Below are positions 12,501 to 25,565 of a stretch of DNA of 64,000 nucleotides, piece by piece. The DNA comes from Sapria himalayana (lineage: Eukaryota; Streptophyta; Magnoliopsida; Malpighiales; Rafflesiaceae), in contig JAREIK010014451.1 in assembly GCA_029783825.1 (NCBI GenBank), positions 62,001 through 126,000 of the forward strand, read 5' to 3'. The notes below the pieces were generated by a model that made no database searches, had not been told where the DNA came from, and saw only the letters and a list, made by a program, of their open reading frames with translations. Positions within the stretch are counted from its first letter, which is position 1, and the number at the start of each line of letters is the position of its first letter. The position numbers and the translations under genes are program-made.

Positions 12501-15500
12501 TATTATAATTTTAAAATTTTTTTCAAAAGTGAATACTATATTTAATTATAATAATATTTATATTTATATATCATATAAATTAAATATAAACATTTTTATA
12601 TAAAAATATTCTAATAATGATCAAAAATAAATTAATAATCTATAATTAATAAGATGGATATCAATTAAAATATAATTTTAAAAACTTAAATCATTAATAA
12701 GCAAAGTAAAATATATTACTATATAATAATTTTTTATTTTGATATATGTTTTTAAAAATTTATCTATATTTTTTTGATGAAAAATAATTTATATAAATGT
12801 ATAATTTGTTTCACTCATAATTTATTTGTAATTAATATTTATATAAAATATCCGAATAAATAATAAAATTGGAATATGTTAAATTAAAATGGAAAAAATG
12901 AGGATTATTCTTTATTATATAGGATATACTGGTTTTTTAATTTAAATTAGATCAATCTAACTAATAATTATTTTGTAATTTATATTGCTATATAAAATAA
13001 ACTGATAAATAATAAATAAAATTTTAAATTAACTGAATAAAAATTTAAAATGAGATTTATGATTTATATCTAATGTATACCACTTAATTGTTTAAAGTAT
13101 TTTAGAGGTTTTGTCATTAGGCGTTTAGCAATTTATGTTTGTAGGCATATAGGGGTTTATAGTAGTTTTATTTAAACAATAAAATAACAAAAAAAAAATT
13201 TAATTGTGTAATTTTTTCTCATTTTCATGGGTCATAAGCTTTGAAAATATAATAATATTCAACATTTTTGAAATATGAATATCATATTTAGTTTCATAAT
13301 ATTAATAATTATATATCATATAAATTCAATATAAATAATTTTATTGCTAGATATTATAATAATGATCAAAAATTAAATTAATAAAATATTAATAATAAGA
13401 TAGATATTAATTAAAAAATATTTACAAAATCCAAAATTGATTCAAAATTAATGTAAAAAATATTACTTAATAATAATTTTTAATTTTTAAATTTGTACTT
13501 ATTTTATAAGCGTAAATACTTTTATTGATTAAAAATAAATTTTTTAAATTATATTTCTCGCACTCATAATTTATTTTGTCATAATTATTTCTATAGAAAT
13601 AAACTAATAAATAATTAAAATAAATATTTAAAATTATAATAAATAGAAATAAAAATTCGATTTATTAATTATTAAGTAGTATATAACGGTTTAATGGTTT
13701 ATGTATTTAGGCATTATGAGGTTTAAAAGTTTACTAACTTAACTGTGTATGCATTTAGTGGTTATAGGTTTTATTGAAAAAATAAATACACAAAAATTTT
13801 ATTTTTTTTTATTTTTTGATATTTTCATATGTTATAACCTCTGAAAATATAATAATTTTTAAATTTTTTTCAAAAGTGAATTCAATATTTAGTTATAATA
13901 ATCATTTTATTTATATTTCATATAAATTCAATATAAATAATTTTATTGATAAATATTCTAATAATTATCAAAAAATAAATTAATAATCTATTATTAATAA
14001 GATAGATATCAATTGAAATTTAATTACAAAACATAAAATGATTCATTTGTAAAGAAAAATATATTACTATATAATAAAATTTTGTTTTGAAATTATTTCA
14101 TCTTTTTATAAGTTTATCTATATTTTTTGATGAAAAATAATTTATATAAATTATATTTGTCTAACTCATAATTTATATTGTAATTAATATTTAATAAAAA
14201 TAAACGAATAAATAATTAAAATGAATATTTTAAATTTTAATGAAAAAAATAATATTTAGATTTATTATTATTATTTATTTTTTAGGGTATACTAGTTTAA
14301 ATGAATTATCTATTTAGAGTTTTCAAGATTTCAGAGTTATTTACTTGAGTGTTTAGTCATTTAGTAATTTATAGGTTTTATTTAAATAATGAAATAACAA
14401 AAAAATTATTTTTTATATTTTCTGAAATTTTCAAAGGTTATAACCTGTGAAAATATAATAATTTTAAATTTTTTTAAAAATATGAATACAATATTTAGTA
14501 ATAAGAATCATTAAAATTATATATAATATAAACTAAATATATACAATTTTATTGATAGATATGATATCAATTATCAAAAAATAAATTAATATGATATTAT
14601 TAATATGATAGATATAAATTAAAATATAATTGCAAAACCTAAAATTATTCAAAATCAAAGTAAAATTTATTAACAAATATAATTTTTATTTTTTAGTTTT
14701 TGCTTATTTTTATATGCTTATTTTTTTTGATGAAAAATAAATTATTAAAATTATATTTAAGGTTTATGAGATTAAAATTTTAAGTGCTTAGGGGCTTTTG
14801 TGTTTTAGAGTTTATAGATTTAAGTGTTTAGACATTTAGTGGTCTATAAGTTTTATTTAAACAATGATATAACAAAAAATTTATTTTTGTTTTTTTTTCT
14901 AATTTTTTAAGGTTATAACCTTTGGAAATATAAAAATTTCAAAAAAATTTTCAAATGTAAATATAATATTTAGTTATAATAATCTTAATGAATATAATTC
15001 ATTTAAATTCAATATAAATAATCACAAATTGATATTATAAAAATGATCAATAAATAAATTAATAAACTATTATTAATAAGATAGATATTATTTATAATAT
15101 ATTTGCAAAATCTAAATTTATTCAAAATCAAAATATATATTACTAAATAATAATTTTTTTTATATTTTGCTTTTTTTATAAATTTATATTTTTGTTATTA
15201 AAAATAAATTATTTAAATTATATTTGTCTTCCTCATAATTTATTTTGTAATTTATAATTCAATAAAATTAAACAAATATATAATTAAAATAAATATTTAA
15301 AATTATAATGAATATAAATAAAATTGATATTTATTATTTATTATTCAGGATATACAGGTTTAATTGTTTAAGTATTTAGGTGTTTTGGGGTTTAGTCATT
15401 TAAGTGTTTATGCCTTAAGTTATTTTATCTAATTTTTGAAGCTTACAACCTTTGAAAATATAATAATTTTTAATTTTTTGTAAAATGTGAATATAATATT

Positions 15501-18500
15501 TAGTCATTATAATCTTGATAATTATAAATAATGTAAAATCAATATAAATAATTTTATTAATAAATATCATAATAATGATCAATAAATAAATTAATAAACT
15601 ATTATTAATTAGAATGATATAAAGTAAAATATAATTGCAAGATCTAAAATTATTCAAAATTAAATTAAATTAAATTACTAAATAATAATATTTTGTTTTA
15701 AAAATTTTGCATCATTTTATAATCTTATAATTTTTTGATGAAAAATAAATTATTTATATTATATCTGTCTCACTAATAATTTATTTTGTAATTAATTTTT
15801 CCATAAAAATAAACTGATAAATAATTAAAATGAATATTTAAAATTATATTGAAAACTAATAAAAATGAGATTTATTATTTATTATTTAGAGTATACTAAT
15901 GTAAAGGCTTATGTATTTATGGACTTTGGGGTTTAGAAGTTTAGTCATTAAGAATTTAGGTATTTTGTGGTTTATAGATTTTATTTAAAAAATTTAATAA
16001 CAAAAAATTTATTTTTTTATTTATTCACATTTTCAAAAGGTTATAACCTTTGAAAACTTAATAATTTTGAAATTATTTTAAAATGTGAATAATTTTTATT
16101 TTGTTATAATAATCTAAATAATTATTTAATATGTAAATTCAATATAAATAATTTTTTTAATGATATTATGATGACGATACTAAAATAAATTAATAAACTA
16201 TTATTAATAAGAGAGATATTAAATAAAATTTATTTGCAAAACCTAAAATGATACAAAATCAAAGTAAAATATATTAATAATATAGATATTAAATAAAACT
16301 ATTATTAATAAGATACAATATATAGGCTTAAAAGATTATATATTTAATAGTTTTGGGATTAAAGAATTTAGTGATTTAAGTGTTTAGGCATTTAGTATTT
16401 TATAGGTTTTATTTAAAAAATAAAATAACAAAATTTTTTTGTTCTCATTTTTGAAGGATATAACCTTTGAAACTATAACAATTTTAATTTTTTTTAAATG
16501 TGAATACTATATTTAGTTATGGTAATCTTAATAATTATATATCATGTAAATTCAATATAAACAATTATATTGATATATATTATAATAATGAGCTTACAAA
16601 AGATTAATAAACAATTATTAATAAGATAAATATTGTTTAAAATATATTTACAAAACCTAAAATGATTCAAAATCAAAGTGAAATATTTTACTAAATATTA
16701 ATTTTAAATTTTTAAATTTTTGTAACCATTTATAAGCTTATATATTTTTTGATGAAAAATAAATTATTTAAATTATATTTGTCTAATCTATTAATTTATT
16801 TTTTAATTTATATTTTTATAAAAATAAATTAATAAATAATTAAAATGTATATTTAAAATTATAATGAATACTAATAAAAATGAGATTTATGATTTATTAT
16901 TCAGGGTATTCCTATTTAATGGTTTAAGTTTATTGTGGTTTTGGGGTTAATGAGTTTATTGATTTATATGGTTACACATTTAGTTTTTATTTATTCATTT
17001 ATAGGTTTTATTTAATCAATGAAATAACAAAAAAAATTTTTTTATGAATTTTCGTGATTTTCAAAGGTTATAACCTTTGAAAATAAAATAATTTTTTAAT
17101 TGTTCTAAAATATGAATACGATACTTAGTTATAAAAATATTAATAATTACATTTTATGTAAATTCAATATAAAAAATTTTATTAATATATATTATTTTGA
17201 TGATCAAAAAATAAAATTAAAAAACTATTATTAATAAGACAGATATTAATTAAAATATATTTGCAGAACCCAAAATAATTCAAATTAAAAGTAAATTATA
17301 TTACTAAATAAAATTTTAAATTTTTGAAATTTTGTTTCTTTTTATAAGCTTTTATTTGTTTTTTCATAAAAAATTATTTATTTAAATTACATATGTCTCC
17401 CTCATTATTTATTTTGTAATTATTATTTCTATAAAAATAAACTAAAAAATAAATAAAATGAATATTTAAAATTATAATGAATATAAATAAAAATGAGATT
17501 TATTATTTATTATTTAGGTTATATAGGTTTAATGGTTTAATTATTTAGGGGGTTATGGGCTTTAGGAGTCTAGAGATTTAAATGTTTAGGCATTTAGTGG
17601 TTTATAAGTTTTATTTAAATAATAAAATAATAAAAAAATTATTTTAGTGATTTTTTATTATTTTTGAAGGTTATAACCTTTGAAAATATAATAATTTTAA
17701 AAATTTTTTCAAATGTGAAAATAATATTTAGGTATAATAACTTAATAATTCTAAGACATTTTAAATGAATATAAGTAATTTTATAGTTCGATATTATAAA
17801 AATGATCAAATAACAAATTAATAAACTATTCTTAATAAGATTGATAGCAATTAAAAAATAATTACAAAACCTATATATAATGATTCAAAATCAAAGTAAA
17901 TATATTACTAAATAATAATTTTTTGTTTTTAAATTTTTTCTTCTTTTTATAAGCTTATATTTTTTTGATACAAAATATATTATTAAAATTATAGTTGTCT
18001 CGCTCATTATTTATTTTGTGATTGATATTACTATAAAAATAAAACAAATAAATAATTAAAATGAATATTTAAAATTATAATGAATACGAATTAAAATGAG
18101 ATTTATGATTTATTATATATGGTATACCGGTTTAATGGTTTGATTATTTTGTGGTTTATATGTTTTATTTATATAATAAAAATTAAAATTTTATTTTTGA
18201 TTTCTTCTTATTTTCAAAGTGTATAACCTTTGAAAATAAAATAATTTTTAAAATTATTTGAAATGTGAATACCATGTATAAGTGTATTAATCTTACTAAT
18301 TATATATCATATAAATTCAATATAAATAAATTTAATGATAGATATTATAATAATGATGAAAAATTAAATTAATAAACTATTATTAATAATATTAATATTA
18401 ATTAAAATATAATTACATAACACAAAATTATTCAAAATCAAATCAAAATATATTACTAAATAATAATATTTAATTTTTAATATTTTCAATCTTTTTAGAA

Positions 18501-19048
18501 GCTTATATTTTTTTTTATTAAAATAAATTATTTAAATAATATTTGTCTCACTTGAAATTTTTTTTAATTAATTTTTATAAAAATTAAAGTAATAATAATT
18601 AAAATTAATATTTAAAATTATAATAAATAGAAATAAAAATGAGATTTATAATTTATTAAGTAGTATATAGATGTTAAAAGGTTTATGTATTTAGGGGTTT
18701 CGGTATTTATGAGCTTACTGATTTAAGTAAGTAAGCATTTAATGATCTATAGGTTTTATTTTAAAAATGAAATAACATAAAATTTATTTTTTTTTATTTT
18801 TTCACATTTTCAAAGGTTATAACCTTTGAAAATATAATAATTTTAAATTTTTTTAAAAAAGTGAATACAATATTTAGTTATAATAATCATTATATTTATA
18901 TATCATATAAATTCAATATAAACATTTTTATTGATAAATATTCTAATAATGATGAAAAATAACTTAATAATCTATTATTAATAAGATAGATATCAATTAA
19001 AATATATTTACAAAACCTAAAATGATTTAGAAGTAAAGCAAGATATAT
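9524..19048 (-). repeat. AT-rich satellite array, reversed block, left part
   Basis: About sixteen monomers of the same family as 1-5750 but read on the minus strand: octamers appear as TTTA-NNNN, the HindIII box as TATAAGCTTATA and the TGATCA box before it. Period markers show HOR order. The variant GAATTTTCGTGATTTTCAAAGG occurs near 10160 and 17046 (and again near 25012). The type with a TTTAAGTAAGTAAGCATTTA octamer block occurs near 11868 and 18730 (and 26735). Truncated monomers lie near 12480, 12948 (TAATTTAAATTAGATC junction) and 16270-16320. A short (TA)n run lies at 12306-12320. No gene is supported; the open frames at 15415-15657 and 18896-19078 are I/N/L/Y-rich shadows of the repeat. 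Confidence 0.92.
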
Positions 19049-20039
19049 CACTAGGCTATCAAAGGTAATTTGACTCATGTACGCAAATAGACTAAACCAA
19101 AGTTGTACCCCTATGTTTTGAAATAGCTAGTTGTTGAGGATGCTATTTATATTGATTATTGTAATTTCTTCTAAAATCTCTTATCCACACACTCAAATCA
19201 ATTTTTTTTAAAACATAGTTCACCTTTAAAAAAATAACCACCTTGTAGCCTATTAGAACAAATTAGCCCCAGGGCAGTTTGAGCAGGGCAAAAAGTATGG
19301 GCTCTCTTTCAATCAAGAATCAAAAAATTTATTGTATTGGCATGTCTAAGCCTTTTTTTTATATCCTAATGGATATGAAAAATATCATTTCTTTCTTTTT
19401 ATATTAAATGAGTTATGTATACAAGCTCAAAATACCCAAAAAGGTGTAAATGAATCATATAAAACTGTATAAAAGGTTTTAATCATTGCTCAAAATATTA
19501 GTCTTAAATATTGACACTCGAAGTCACAAATCAAAGGAAAATGCGATAGTGATATTTCCAATCCAAAGAATTTTAGCTATAGAAAGTTATAAAGAGTAGT
19601 ACTCATGTTTTAACTATTTCTAGGGTCATGACTTTTGCTCTTGAGGAATGTCCAAAGTTACATTCATTCCTAGTGCAATGGCTTTGCAATACAATGATAA
19701 AATGCACAAGCTATGGTCATATCTAATTATGTGACCCAGTATTATAGTGATTTAATATGTATTCATGATCATTCTTATTCCCATAACAATATGTTCAACA
19801 GAGAGACACAAGTTATGGCATATTCTCATCGATATGATTTTGTGTTCTAGAGACAAAATATACAATCATGACCATTGCTAATGCTACAATAATCTAAAGC
19901 AAGAAAGTGCGGAATCCATAACTTACCCCTTGAGTCATGACTTTGTGTTACATATACAAAAAGATAAATATGTGACATTCCTAAAAGTTGTGAATTTCAA
20001 TTTAAATTTAACACTTCGTCATTTGATTATAAAAGTGCA

Positions 20040-20125
20040 AAACATGAGATTTAGGATTTAGGGTTTATGTGTTAGGGTTATAGTTTATGGTTTAAGGTTT
20101 AGGATTTAAAGTTTAAGGTTTAAGG
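20040..20125 (+). repeat. Degenerate telomere-like tract
   Basis: A run of GATTTAGG, GGTTTATG, GTTAGGG, GGTTTAAG and related units, mostly 7 bp apart, resembling the plant telomeric TTTAGGG. It abuts the poly(T) run at 20126. The counterpart in the other insert copy lies at about 39093-39172 on the opposite strand. Confidence 0.7.
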
Positions 20126-21415
20126 TTTTTTTTTGTTTTTTTTGGAAAATACACACTTTATTTATTATTTAGGCACACAACTTACAAGAGACTAAAAAGC
20201 TGACTAATTTAGGCCAGCCCGCCAAATACTATGCACATTAAAGATTCCAAGCATAAAATACATAAAAAAACATAATTCCTAATAATTCCAAGCGTACGAT
20301 TACAACTAAAATCAGTTGGCATTCCTGGACTTCAGAGTTGGCATTGAGTCATTATGCGCACTTCATCCTTTCCATTCGGATTTATCCAAACCTTTTGGAG
20401 GAACCTAAATGATGCACCATATTAAAACTATGCAAATATATGATTGTGAGTGTGTGTGACATGCAGCATCAAGCATTTGCCTATGTCATTGTAATGCAAT
20501 GGAATACATGTAAAACTGAATACCCATAAATCAACAATTCCACATCTACGGCACTTTTTCAATTCATTCTCACCTATGAATTCCACATTTCTTTTGCTCC
20601 AATGATTTTCAAAAGAGTATCTCTTGGGTTAGAATGCTTCCTCCTCGAGCTCCAAGAAGTGGCTGTATGTTGTACCGACAAAATATCAAAATATATGCAT
20701 GCATCAGTGTGCATGTGTGATGAGGTCCATCTCATAGTCTAATTATCTACGCATACAACCAAGCTAGAATACAAGTAAAATTACAAAATGCTATAAAGAT
20801 GGGTCTTCTGCTCCCGGAAGTGTAACATCGCCTAATGTATATTTACAAAATGCATTAGTCGGCCCCACTTAGAGATACTCATGGGTCCAGTTGCTCTCAT
20901 TGCATGCTACATAGAGAATAGACAAGATTGTGTGTGTAAGTATGTCATGATCCATCTCTACAAGTACATGGTGCATACAAACTCCAAAATACAAATAAGA
21001 CTACAAACATAAACTACAAGTTTGAATATTTCACTCCCGTGTGGCTAATCTGTACTTCATTGCTTACTGGCCCTGCTTGGTGATGCTTTGGATTTTGTCG
21101 GCTCTCCAATTAATCATGGATTACCCACTACTCCTGTTGGGCGACGGTTGGGTTGCCGTCTATGCTGCTTGATATGGCTTGTGGGACCCACTCCTAGCTA
21201 CTCCTGGGTTTACTCCCTACCACATTGCTTGGTCTCGTCAGTTATCTAAATGTAATCATCTCGGCTTGCTAGTTGGGCCCTCTACAAGTTAGTGGCACAT
21301 ACTTATGGCTCCTTCCAGGACATGCTGGCCCATCTAAATGCTACACCAAGATGGACAAGAATATGTGCACAAGTGTATTGTGATCTGTCGCTATGTGTGT
21401 GTGGTGCAGCAGTAC
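20126..21415 (-). pseudogene. Probable retroposed transcript 3' end (copy 1)
   Basis: Read on the minus strand this segment ends in AATAAAGTGTGTATTTTCC followed by an A-rich tail (20126-20143 shows as T on the plus strand). A canonical poly(A) signal about 14 bp before an A tract is what a reverse-transcribed mRNA or the 3' end of a non-LTR retroelement leaves behind. No conserved protein domain is recognisable, and the 5' end is undefined because it fades into satellite at 21415. Equally possible: a long non-coding transcript or a LINE 3' untranslated region. Confidence 0.5.
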
Positions 21416-22337
21416 AGGGTTTAGGAGTTTAGTAATTTAAGTATTTAGGTATTTTGTGGTTTATAGGTTTTATTTAAATAATTGAATAATAAAAAAATCA
21501 GTTTTTTGATTTTTTTCTCATTTTTAAGGTTATAACCGTTGAAAATATTATAATTTTTAATTTTTTTTCAAATGTTAATACAATATTTAATTATAATAAT
21601 CATAAAAATTAAATATCATGTAAATTCAATATAAATAATTTTATTGATCGATATTATAATACTAATCATAAAATAGATTAATAAAATATTATTAATATCA
21701 TAAATATTAATTAAAATATATTTGCAAGACTTAAAATGATTCAAAATCAAATTAAAATATATTACTAAATAATAATTTCTTATTTTTAAATTTTTGATTC
21801 TTATTATAAGCTTATAAATTTTTTTGATGAAGATAAATAATTTAAATTATATTTGTCTCATTCATAATTTTATTTTGAAATTAATATTTCTATAAAAATA
21901 AACTATTAAATAATTAAATGAATTTTGAAATTATAATGAATACAAATAAAAATAATATTTATGATTAATTATTTAGGGTATACCAGTTTAATGGTTTAAG
22001 TATTTAAGAGTTTAAGAGTTTAGTGATTTAAGTGTTTCGGGCATTTAGTAAATTATATGTTTTATTTAAATAATTAAAAAACAAAAAAATTATTTTTCCA
22101 ATTTTTTATCAATTATGAGGGGTATAACCTTTATAAATATAATAATTTTGAATTTTTTTTCAAATGTGAATACAATATTTAGTTATAATAAACTTAATAA
22201 TTATATATCATGTAAATTAAAAATAAACAATTTTATTGATAGATATTAATAAACTAAATATAAATATAAATATAATAATGATCAAAAAATAAATTAATAA
22301 ATTATTATTTATTGATAGATATTTATATATTATTTAT

Positions 22338-22380
22338 AAATACTTAAACCTTTAAAGATGGTTTAAATGTTTAAGTATTT
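22338..22380. repeat. Fold-back junction (19-bp arms), copy 1
   Basis: AAATACTTAAACCTTTAAA (22338-22356) faces TTTAAATGTTTAAGTATTT (22362-22380), complementary with one mismatch across a 5-base spacer. It marks a place where octamers of forward direction meet octamers of reverse direction. The same junction in mirror image lies at 36875-36917. Confidence 0.85.
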
Positions 22381-23374
22381 AAGGGTTTTTGGGTTTTGGG
22401 GTTTAGGAGTTTAATGATTTAAGCGTTTAGCTTTTAGTAGTTTATAGGTTTTATATAAACAATAAAATAACAAAAAAAATTATTTTTGTGATTTTATCTC
22501 ATTTTCAAAGATGATAAACTTTAAAAATATAATAATTTTTAAATTATTTTCAAATGTAAATATAATATTTAGTTATAATAATCTTAATAATTATATATTA
22601 TGTAAATTCAATATAAACAATTTTATTGATAGACAATATAATAATGATCAAAAATTAAATTAATAAACTATTAATAAAAAGATAGAAATTAATTAAAAAA
22701 TATTTACAAAAACCAAATTGATTAAAAATTAAAGTAAAATATATTACTATAAAATAATTTTTTGTTTTGAACATTTTTTTTCTATTAAAAAGTTTATCTA
22801 TAATTTTTTGATGAAAAATAATTTATATAAATTATTTTTGTCTAGCTCAATTTATTTTGTAATTAATATTTATATAAAAATAAACAAATAAATAATTAAA
22901 ATGAATATTTAAAATTATAATGAAAAAAAAATGAGATTTTTTAATTATTATTTAGGGATATTGTTTTAATTTAAATTAGATCCATCTCACTAATAATTTA
23001 TTTTGTAATTAATATTTCTATAAAAATAAACTGATAAATAATTAAAATAAAAATTTAAAACTATACTAAATAAAAATTAAAATGAGATTTATGATTTATT
23101 ATAAATCTATACCAGTTTAATGGAATAAGTATTTAGAGGTTTTTTCGTTTAGGAGTTTAGTAATTTATGTTTTTAGGCATTTAGTGGTTTATAGGTTTTA
23201 TTTAAACAATGAAATAACAAAAAAAAAATTTGATATATTTTCACATTTTCAAAGGTCATAACCTTTGAAAATATAATAATTTTAAATTTTTTTAAAAATG
23301 TGAATACAATATTTAGTAATAATAATCATTATAATTATATATAATATAAACTAAATATAAACAATTTTATTGAT

Positions 23375-23692
23375 TTTAATTATCTATTAATTTATTTTTA
23401 TAAAATATTTATTACAAAATAAATTATGAGTGCGTCAAATATAATTTAAATAATTTATTTTTAATCAAAAAATATATATATGCTTATAAAAGAAGTAAAA
23501 TTCAAAAATTAAAAATTATTATACAGTAATATATTATAGTTTAATCTTGAATCGATTTCGGTATTGTAAATATTTTTTAATTAATATCTATCTTATTATT
23601 AATAGTTTATTAATTTAATTTTTGATCATTATTATATTATCTATCAATAAAATTGTTAATATTGAATTTATATGATATATAATTATTAATAT
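23375..23692 (+). repeat. Micro-inverted satellite segment
   Basis: Within the reversed array, about 318 bp read in the forward direction: TTATGAGTGCG, TATGCTTATAAAAGAAG, then TTGATCATT. Rare variants (TATTATAGTTTAATCTTGAATCG) match the forward monomer at about 49405-49690 better than neighbouring monomers. Immediately after it a ~30-bp satellite segment ending in ATTAATATTTCTATAAAAAT is repeated (about 23710 and 23752). Confidence 0.85.
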
Positions 23693-25485
23693 TAATAATT
23701 AAAATGAATTTATTTTGTAATTAATATTTCTATAAAAATATTACTAATAATTTATTTTGTAATTAATATTTCTATAAAAATAAACTGATAAATAATTAAA
23801 ATGAATATTTAAAATTATAATGAATACTAATAAAAATGATATTTATTATTTATTATTTAGAGTATACTAATTTAAAGGCTTATGTTTTTATGGGCATTGG
23901 GGTTTAGGAGTTTACTCATTAAGAATTTAGGTATTTTGTGGTTTATAGATTTTATTAAAATAATCTAATAACAAAAAATTTATTTTTTTTAATTTTTCTT
24001 ATTTTCAAATGCTATTATATCCTTTGAAAACTTAATAATTTTTAAATTATTTTAAATATGGAAATTTTATTTTGTTATAATAATCTAAATAATTATATAT
24101 TATGTAAATTCAATATAAATAATTTTTTTTAGATATTATGATGACGATAATAAAATAAATTAATAAACTATTATTAATAAGATAGATATTAAATAAAATT
24201 TATTTGCAAAACCAAAAATGATTCAAAATCAAAGTAAAATAAATTAATAAGATAGATATTAAATAAAACTATTATTAATAAGATAAAATATAGAGGTTTA
24301 AAAGATTATATATTTAGGAGTTTTGAGATTTAAGAATTTAGTAATTTAAGTGTTTAGGCATTTAGTAGTTTATAGGTTTTATTTAAAAAATAAAATAAAA
24401 ATTTTTTTTTTGTTATTTGTTCTCATTTTTGATGGATATCACCTTTGAAACTATAAAAATTTTTAATTTTTTTTGATATGTGAATACTATATTTAGTTAT
24501 GATAATCTTAATAATTATATATCATGTAAATTCAATATAAACAATTATATTGAAATATATTATTAATGATCAAAAAATAAATTAATAAACTATTATTAAT
24601 GAGATAGATATTATTTTAAATATATTTGCAAGACATAAATTTATTCAAAATCAAAGTGAAATATTTTACTAAATAATAATTTTAAATTTTTAAATTTTTG
24701 TATCCATTTATAAGCTTTTATAAATTTTGATGAAAAATAAATTATATAAATTATTTTTTCTCACTATTAATTTATTTTTTAATTTATATTTCTATAAAAA
24801 TAAACTAATAAATAATTGAAATGTATATATAAAATTATAATGAATACTAATAAAAATGATATTTATGATTAATTATTTAGTGTATACCTATTTAATGGGT
24901 TAAGTTTATTGTGGTTTTGGGGTTATGAGTTTATTGATTTATATGTTTACACATTTAGGTGTTTATAGGTTTTATTTAATCAAAGAAATAACAAAAAATT
25001 TATTTTTATGAATTTTCGTGATTTTCAAAGGTTATAACCTTTGAAAATAAAATAATTTTTTAATAGTTCTAAAATATGAATACAATACTTAGTTATAATA
25101 ATATTAATAATTATATTTGATGTAAATAAAATATAAAAAGTTTTATTAATATATATTATTTTGAGGATCAAAAAATAAATTAATAAATTATTATTAATAA
25201 GATCGATATTAATTAAAATATATTTACAGAAACCAAAATAATTCAAAATCAAAGTAAATTATATTACTAAATAAATTTTAAATTTTTCAAATTTTGTTTA
25301 TTTATATAAGCTTATATTTTTTTTCATTAAAAATAATTTATTTAAATTATATATATCTCACTCATTATTTATTTTGTAATTAATATTTCTATAAAAATAA
25401 ACTAAAAAATAATTAAAATGAATATTTAAAATTATAAAGAATACAAATAAAAATGAGATTTATTATTTATTATTTAAGTTATATA

Positions 25486-25565
25486 GGTTTAATAGTTTAA
25501 GTATTTAGGGGGTTTTGGGGTTTAGGAGTCTAGAGATTTAAATGTTTAGGCATTTAATGGTTTAT
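25486..25565 (-). repeat. Representative octamer block, reversed orientation
   Basis: Ten TTTA boxes (two degenerate: TTTT and TCTA) are spaced 8 bp apart, with a single 9-bp step at GGGGG. Spacers in order are ATAG, AGTA, GGGGG, GGGG, GGAG, GAGA, AATG, GGCA and ATGG. This is the minus-strand equivalent of 3374-3433. Confidence 0.9.

Larger units (their letters stand above)
19049..21415 (-). repeat. Unique 2.37-kb insert, copy 1 (inverted relative to 37829-40272)
   Basis: Non-satellite sequence of normal plant-like composition, matching the reverse complement of 37829-40174 along its whole length with scattered substitutions. The right junction (about 21415) joins the same satellite monomer type at the same octamer as the other copy, so both descend from one insertion. 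At the left junction (about 19049) the last ~100 bp of the insert and the neighbouring ~345 bp of satellite, present in the other copy, are missing. Inside are a telomere-like tract, a poly(T) run and a probable polyadenylated-transcript remnant, described separately. I recognise no coding domain. Confidence 0.88.

Noticed and set aside
19049..21415. A simple palindromic (hairpin) duplication centred between the two unique inserts
   Set aside because: The distances from the inserts to the orientation switch are unequal (about 6.1 and 10.2 kb), and mirror matching ends near 22960/36290. An inversion of one of two direct copies fits better.
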